A DNA stretch of 64,000 nucleotides from Mycobacterium sp. Root265. GTDB taxonomy: Bacteria; Actinomycetota; Actinomycetes; Mycobacteriales; Mycobacteriaceae. The notes under the pieces were generated by a model that was given only the letters and a program-made list of their open reading frames with translations, made no database searches and was not told the origin of the DNA. The stretch covers positions 406,847 to 470,846 of the forward strand of contig NZ_LMJA01000012.1 of assembly GCF_001428895.1 (NCBI RefSeq), read 5' to 3'. Of the stretch, positions 59,355-64,000 are shown piece by piece (position 1 is the first letter of the stretch; each line of letters opens with the position of its first letter). The translations under genes were made by a program, and so were the position numbers.

Positions 59355-61166
59355 ATGTCACTGGGTCCCCCACCTGCGGTCTACGACGCCGCCTGGGTGC
59401 GCGCCAAGTACGCAGCTGAGCGCGACAAGCGCCTGCGCACCGACGGCGTCGACCAGTTCGTCGAGGTCACTGCGGATTTCTCGCACTACGCCGACGACCC
59501 GTACACCGAGCGCACCGAACGCGAACCCGTCCGCGATCACACCCAGGTCCTGATCATCGGCGGCGGGCTGGGCAGCCTGATCGCCGCAGCCCGGCTACAG
59601 GAGGCCGGGATCACCGACATCCGGGTCGTGGACACCGCGGGCGATTTCGGCGGCACCTGGTACTGGAACCGTTACCCCGGCGCCCAATGCGACATCGAGT
59701 CCTACATCTACCTGCCACTGCTCGAAGAGCTCAATTACGTCCCCACCGAGCGTTACGCCCACGGCCCGGAAATCCGGGAACACCTTCAGGCCATCGCCCG
59801 CCACTGCGGCCTGTACCGAAACGCCCTGCTGCAGACCACCGTCACCGCCATGACATGGAACGAGGCGGCCAAGCACTGGGAGATCAGCACCGACCGCGGA
59901 GACCGGCTGACTGCGAACCTGGTCGCCGTCTCCCCCGGATCGCTGACCCGGCCAAAACTCCCGGGTATCCCCGGCATCAACGAGTTCCGCGGGCACACCT
60001 TCCACACCAGTCGCTGGGACTACGACTACACCGGCGGCGACGAGTCCGGCGGCCTGACCAAGCTGCGCAACAAGAAGGTCGGCGTCATCGGCACCGGCGC
60101 CACCGGCCTGCAGTGCATCCCGCACCTCGGCCGAGAAGCCCAGCAGCTCTATGTCTTTCAGCGCACCCCCAGCACTGTCGCCGAACGCAACAACCGCCCC
60201 ACCGACCCGTCCTTTGCTGCCACCCTCGAACCGGGTTGGCAGCTCAAGCGGATGGAGAACTTCACCCGGGTCACCTGCGGTATCGAGATGGACCTCGATC
60301 TCACCGATGATGGCTGGACACGCAACGCGCTGGCTTTGACAGAGCCGGCCGTCGTCCTCGAAACCCAGAGACTCGGCCGGGAGATGACCCCCGACGAGAT
60401 CACCGAATTCCTCTACCGCGCCGACTGGGAGGCGATGGAACGTCTACGCGGCCGCATTGCCGGCGTGGTGACCGACAAGCAGACCGCCGAAGCGCTCAAA
60501 CCCTGGTTCAAGCTGAACTGCAAACGCCCCGGCTACCACGACGAATACCTCAGGACGTTCAACCGGGACAACGTCACGCTGGTCGACACCGACGGCCGGG
60601 GCGTCGAACGGTTCACCGAGACCTCCGCCGTCGTCGCCGGCGTGCACTACGAACTCGACGCGTTGATCTTCGCCACCGGATTCGAGGTCGGCACCGAATT
60701 CACCCGTCGCCTCGGCTTCGAGATCACCGGCCGCGACCAGGTGCGCCTCAGCGACAAATGGGCCAAGGGCATGCGCACGTTCCACGGCCTGCAATCCCAC
60801 GGCTTCCCGAACTGTTTCTTCCTGGGCTACACCCAATCCGGGGTCTCCCCCAACTACACCCACACCGCCGAGGAACGCGCCCGCCACTTCACCTACCTGG
60901 TCAGCACCTGGGCGCAACGCGGCGCCGCCACCATCGAGGCCACCCGCGACGCCGAGGAAGACTGGCTCTCGGCGATGAACGAGGCCTCGGAGAAACCCAA
61001 GGCGTTCTACGCGGACTGCACGCCGAGCTACCTGAGTTCTGAAGGCGAGAAGGACAATCCGCACAGCATGCTGTCCAACAACTTCGGTGGCAAACCAACC
61101 GACTTCTTCGACATGCTCAGCGCTTGGCGCGCCGATGGCCGCCTGGAGGGGGTGATGATCACATGA
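59355..61166 (+). CDS. Baeyer-Villiger-type flavin monooxygenase
   Basis: A 603-residue FAD- and NADPH-dependent monooxygenase. FAD binding is in IIGGGLGSLIAAARL, the Baeyer-Villiger fingerprint is FRGHTFHTSRWDYD (FxGxxxHxxxW), and NADPH binding is in VGVIGTGATGLQ. Such enzymes insert oxygen next to a ketone to give an ester or lactone. I prefer the ATG at 59355, with GGATGGAG upstream, over one 18 bases earlier. It overlaps the TetR gene by ATGA. It could act on cyclic or steroid ketones. Confidence 0.9.
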   Translation: MSLGPPPAVYDAAWVRAKYAAERDKRLRTDGVDQFVEVTADFSHYADDPYTERTEREPVRDHTQVLIIGGGLGSLIAAARLQEAGITDIRVVDTAGDFGGTWYWNRYPGAQCDIESYIYLPLLEELNYVPTERYAHGPEIREHLQAIARHCGLYRNALLQTTVTAMTWNEAAKHWEISTDRGDRLTANLVAVSPGSLTRPKLPGIPGINEFRGHTFHTSRWDYDYTGGDESGGLTKLRNKKVGVIGTGATGLQCIPHLGREAQQLYVFQRTPSTVAERNNRPTDPSFAATLEPGWQLKRMENFTRVTCGIEMDLDLTDDGWTRNALALTEPAVVLETQRLGREMTPDEITEFLYRADWEAMERLRGRIAGVVTDKQTAEALKPWFKLNCKRPGYHDEYLRTFNRDNVTLVDTDGRGVERFTETSAVVAGVHYELDALIFATGFEVGTEFTRRLGFEITGRDQVRLSDKWAKGMRTFHGLQSHGFPNCFFLGYTQSGVSPNYTHTAEERARHFTYLVSTWAQRGAATIEATRDAEEDWLSAMNEASEKPKAFYADCTPSYLSSEGEKDNPHSMLSNNFGGKPTDFFDMLSAWRADGRLEGVMIT

Positions 61167-61750
61167 CCACTGCCACCAAGAAACTCACCATGCGTGACCG
61201 CCACCGCATCATGACCCGCGGCCACATCATGACCTCCGCCCTGGAGGCATTCGCCGAACGCGGATACGTCACCACCACCATCGACCACATCGTGCAGCGC
61301 GCCGGCATCGGACGGGCGACCTTCTACCTGCACTTCGACAGCAAGGCCGCGGTGCTGCGCGAACTGCGCAACACCCGGATGACGGTGTGGACCGACCGCG
61401 ATCACCCGCGCGGCGGCAAATCGGGCCGCCCCACAGTGCGCTCCTTCTTCGAAAAGGTCGTCGATTTCTACACCTCGGCACCCGAGCTGTACACCGCACT
61501 GCACCAGGCGCGTGCCGCCGACCCGGAGTTCGCCGCCGCACACCGCGCCACCATGGAAGCCAACGTCAAGGACTGGATACAAACGGATGCCATGCCCGGT
61601 GCCACCGAAGCCCAACTGCGACTGGCCATCGCGATGATGTACACGATGGTCGACTCATTCATGCATCTGTGGCTGGTCGACGGCTGGCCGCTGGACCGCG
61701 ATGCCGCCATCGAGGCGATGACCGACGCGCTGTACTCCACCATGCGCTGA
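61163..61750 (+). CDS. TetR family regulator
   Basis: A 195-residue TetR protein with helix-turn-helix IDHIVQRAGIGRATFYLHFD at about 40-59. It overlaps the monooxygenase stop by four bases, and the palindrome at 59316-59332 is its likely target. It is followed 33 bases later by an LLM-class monooxygenase that may be in the same transcript. Confidence 0.9.
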   Translation: MTTATKKLTMRDRHRIMTRGHIMTSALEAFAERGYVTTTIDHIVQRAGIGRATFYLHFDSKAAVLRELRNTRMTVWTDRDHPRGGKSGRPTVRSFFEKVVDFYTSAPELYTALHQARAADPEFAAAHRATMEANVKDWIQTDAMPGATEAQLRLAIAMMYTMVDSFMHLWLVDGWPLDRDAAIEAMTDALYSTMR

Positions 61751-61783
61751 ACGCGCCTCGCACTCACCGACAGGAGCCACCCG

Positions 61784-63082
61784 ATGGCCGAAAAGCGCTA
61801 TCTGCATTTGAATCTGGTCGCCAATGACATCAATCTGCACCAGGGCGCCTACAAGTACGAACAGGCGCACGGGGTACCCGAGCGCAGCTCCTTCGAGCGG
61901 CTGATCGAGTACGGTAGGTTCGGTGACGAGGGCTTGTTCACCGCCTTGTTCGTCGGCGACATTCCCGGCCTGAACGGGTCCCCGGCGTTCGACGGCGGGC
62001 CCGCCGAACCCATCACCGCGCTGACCGCCATCTCCCAGCACACCAAACACGTCGGCCTGATCGCCACCGCGTCGACCACGTTCTACGACCCGTACAACCT
62101 CGCCCGGCTGCTGGCCTCCCTCGACCAGGCGTCGGACGGCCGCGCCGGGTACAACGCCGTCACCTCGGTGATCGACCAGTTCGCGCTGAACTACAGCCTG
62201 AAACAGCATCTGGATCGCGAGGCCCGCTACGCGCGCGCCGACGAGTTCCTGGATGTCATGCGGGCGTTGTGGGACAACCGATCCCTGCGCCGCGATCCCG
62301 ACGGGCGGACCCGGTTCTACGCCGAGCCGATCAACCACCAGGGCAACCTGTTCGAGGTCACGGGCCCGCTCAACATCGCGCCCAGCCGTCAGGGCCGCCC
62401 GCTCATCGCGCAGGCCGGCGGGTCGGGTGCCGGCATCCGGGTCGCCGCCAAGCACGCCGAGATGGTGTTCACCAACTCCTCCACCCGCGAAAGTGCCGCC
62501 GAATACCGGGAGACACTCGACAAGGCGCTCGTCGAGCAGGGCCGCACCCCCGGTTCGGTGCCGCCCATCCCGGGCCTGATCCCCTACCTCGGCAAGACCA
62601 CCAGGGAGGCCGAGGAGAAGCTGGCGGAGCTCGACAGCTACGTCGACTGGGAGCCGATCGCGCCATTCGCGTTGGGACAGTTCGGACTCGAATTCACCTA
62701 CGGCGATATCAACGACCTGTTCCCCACCCACGAACTCCCCCGCCCGGCCGACGTCGAGAAGACGATCAAGAGCACGTTCGGCAACTATGTCGGTCTGTAC
62801 AACTGGATCCAGGAGCGCCCCGGCGTGACGGTGCGCGAAGTCGTCGCGCAGGCCGTCGGCCGCGGCGGCGCCACGCACCGCAAGTTCGTCGGCACCTACG
62901 ACGCACTCGTCGACGACTTCGCGGCCTGGCATGAGGACGGCAACGTCGGCGGCTTCAACCTGATGTTCTCGGCGGGTTCGGCGGCCATCCGCGAGTTCAT
63001 CGACGAAGTGGTGCCCCGGCTCGTCGACCGCGGCATCTACCGCCCCACTCCTGCTGACCGCCCACTGCGGGAACGGTTCTAG
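61784..63082 (+). CDS. LLM-class flavin-dependent monooxygenase (NtaA/SnaA/DszA type)
   Basis: A 432-residue FMNH2-dependent monooxygenase. FNRTF-type landmarks of the family are seen as LHLNLVANDINLHQGAYK, ATASTTFYDPYNLARLLASLDQ, AGYNAVTS and APSRQGRPLIAQAGGSGAG. These two-component enzymes need a separate flavin reductase, which is not adjacent. Members act on nitrilotriacetate, alkyl sulfones or pristinamycin. CAGGAG precedes the ATG. The context with the Baeyer-Villiger enzyme suggests joint oxidation of a cyclic or sulfur-bearing compound. Confidence 0.88.
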   Translation: MAEKRYLHLNLVANDINLHQGAYKYEQAHGVPERSSFERLIEYGRFGDEGLFTALFVGDIPGLNGSPAFDGGPAEPITALTAISQHTKHVGLIATASTTFYDPYNLARLLASLDQASDGRAGYNAVTSVIDQFALNYSLKQHLDREARYARADEFLDVMRALWDNRSLRRDPDGRTRFYAEPINHQGNLFEVTGPLNIAPSRQGRPLIAQAGGSGAGIRVAAKHAEMVFTNSSTRESAAEYRETLDKALVEQGRTPGSVPPIPGLIPYLGKTTREAEEKLAELDSYVDWEPIAPFALGQFGLEFTYGDINDLFPTHELPRPADVEKTIKSTFGNYVGLYNWIQERPGVTVREVVAQAVGRGGATHRKFVGTYDALVDDFAAWHEDGNVGGFNLMFSAGSAAIREFIDEVVPRLVDRGIYRPTPADRPLRERF

Positions 63083-63087
63083 CAGCG

Positions 63088-63864
63088 CTATATCGGCGTG
63101 GAGGATCCCAGCCGCTGCTGGGCGAAGCGTGCCAGTACCGCGTCGGGGATCGGGATGCTGCCGCTGGCCATCTCAACCGGCACGGGTGGCAGCGCGCCGT
63201 GCACGTCGTGGTGCAGGCTCTCCATCTCGTCATCCAGTCGCGCCGCGGTGGTCGCGGCCTCCTCCAGGCTGCGCGCGATGTGCGGAGGGACCTCACCGGC
63301 GTATTTGTAGAAGATCTTGTGCTCAAGGCTGGCCCAGAAGTCCATCGCCACGGTGCGCACCTGAACCTCGACAGGGACCTTGACCACGCCGCTGGACAGG
63401 AAGACGGGCACCTCGACGATCAGGTGCAGACTCCGATAGCCATTCGGTTTGGGCTCGGCCACATAGTCTTTCAGCTGCAGCACGGTGAGATCGTCCTGCC
63501 GGGTGAGCGCGTCGGAGATCAGGTAGACGTCCGAGGTGAACGAGCAGGTGACCCGGACGCCGGCGATGTCGGTGATCTTGGCGCGAATCTCCTCGAAACG
63601 GGGTTCGCACTGCTTGCGGGCGATTTTGTCGAGCACACTCTCGGGCGTCTTGAGCCGGCTGGTCACATGCTCGATCGGGTTGTACTTCTGCAGATGCTTG
63701 AACTCCTGCTGCAGGATGGAGACCTTGGTGGTCACCTCGTCCATGCCGAACTTGTAGGCGAACATGAATCGGGAGAACTCTTCGCGCAGCACCTGGAACT
63801 CCTCGAGCAGAACATCAGGTACGGCGTCGAGAGAAGAATTCATACCTCCAGGATGCCTGATCAA
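63088..63864 (-). CDS. Small alarmone synthetase (RelA/SpoT synthetase domain only)
   Basis: A 258-residue protein with only the ppGpp synthetase domain: RLKTPESVLDKIARKQ, ITDIAGVRVTCSF, PKPNGYRSLH and VEVQVRTVAMDFWASLEHK. There is no HD hydrolase domain and no TGS or ACT region, so it makes (p)ppGpp without degrading it. The start may be the TTG at 63864, with GGAG five bases upstream, or the ATG at 63843, which has GGAGGT directly against it. It could be the mycobacterial short synthetase related to Rv1366 of M. tuberculosis; that is from memory and unproven. It converges on the LLM monooxygenase gene. Confidence 0.88.
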   Translation of the reverse strand: MIRHPGGMNSSLDAVPDVLLEEFQVLREEFSRFMFAYKFGMDEVTTKVSILQQEFKHLQKYNPIEHVTSRLKTPESVLDKIARKQCEPRFEEIRAKITDIAGVRVTCSFTSDVYLISDALTRQDDLTVLQLKDYVAEPKPNGYRSLHLIVEVPVFLSSGVVKVPVEVQVRTVAMDFWASLEHKIFYKYAGEVPPHIARSLEEAATTAARLDDEMESLHHDVHGALPPVPVEMASGSIPIPDAVLARFAQQRLGSSTPI

Positions 63865-63902
63865 GAAAACTCCGCGGAAATCGCGCGTTCGGGCGGGTCG
63901 AA

Positions 63903-64000
63903 CTAGTGTCCTGAGTCATTAATTCGGGTGCAGTAGTTGGCGATGCTGGCCAGGATTTGGTCGGCGGTTTTGGTCCAGACGTAGGGCTTGGGGTTGTCGT
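63903..64000 (-). mobile_element. 3' end of an IS630-family transposase, cut by the window edge
   Basis: The minus strand from the edge reads DNPKPYVWTKTADQILAS then IANYCTRINDSGH and a stop at 63903, the C-terminus of an IS630-type DDE transposase. Only 31 residues are visible. The right end of the window is therefore inside an insertion sequence, and its outer boundary should lie between the stop and the alarmone synthetase start. Confidence 0.7.

Noticed and set aside
1-64000. tRNA, rRNA or CRISPR arrays
   Set aside because: I looked for tRNA T-loop signatures, rRNA blocks and evenly spaced repeats and saw none; a dedicated search would be more sensitive.

Overview
The window reads as high-GC actinobacterial chromosome, most likely an environmental mycobacterium (Mycolicibacterium-like). 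Pointers are a six-gene mceA-F operon, a DUF222/HNH 13E12-family gene behind a mycobacterial-type LexA box, a mycofactocin-coupled dehydrogenase, an orphan HadA-like dehydratase, GAF/ANTAR regulators, a dodecin and many TetR regulators. No rRNA, tRNA or CRISPR array was seen.

Positions 1-19.4 kb are a catabolic island: carboxymuconolactone-decarboxylase-like protein, aldehyde dehydrogenase, SnoaL-like protein, TetR regulator, a broken acyl-CoA dehydrogenase, seven short-chain dehydrogenases (one frameshifted), sulfotransferase, alkylsulfatase-like metallo-hydrolase, two P450s (one with a ferredoxin), a GMC oxidoreductase, a nitroreductase and a secreted protein. Eight copies of one 16-bp operator, YYGTAC-N4-GTAYAG, sit before nearly every transcription unit here and nowhere else that I could find, so the island looks like one regulon, probably run by the TetR at 3079-3723. 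It would oxidise an alcohol- or sulfate-ester-bearing lipid or terpenoid-like substrate; the substrate is not readable from sequence.

Positions 19.5-40.4 kb are mixed accessory genes: a TetR/glycosyltransferase/esterase operon with its own palindrome, an FAD oxidoreductase, a HAD phosphatase, an ABC exporter, dodecin and STAS/GAF/ANTAR signalling genes, an amino-acid permease with a cysteine hydrolase, a TetR with three tandem operators facing two small membrane proteins, a ChrB-MFS pair and a HadA-like dehydratase.

Positions 40.4-50.6 kb are the most unusual part. A complete mceA-F operon lacks the yrbE permease genes that normally precede mceA. A TetR gene and a membrane protein resembling the eukaryotic emopamil-binding protein (sterol delta8-delta7 isomerase) follow it. 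A near-identical 32-bp segment centred on a CATGGC(A/G)TGTGCCATG palindrome lies upstream of both mceA and the isomerase-like gene, and about 78-bp direct repeats bracket the whole unit. This suggests a co-regulated, possibly mobile or duplicated, sterol/lipid uptake-and-isomerisation cassette.

Positions 51-64 kb hold a tautomerase, a patchwork of truncated genes, a dihydroxyacetone kinase, a TetR-MFS pair, the 13E12 gene, a DapB-like reductase with an extra C-terminal domain, a Baeyer-Villiger-type monooxygenase operon with its TetR, an LLM-class monooxygenase, a small alarmone synthetase and the end of an IS630-type transposase at the window edge.
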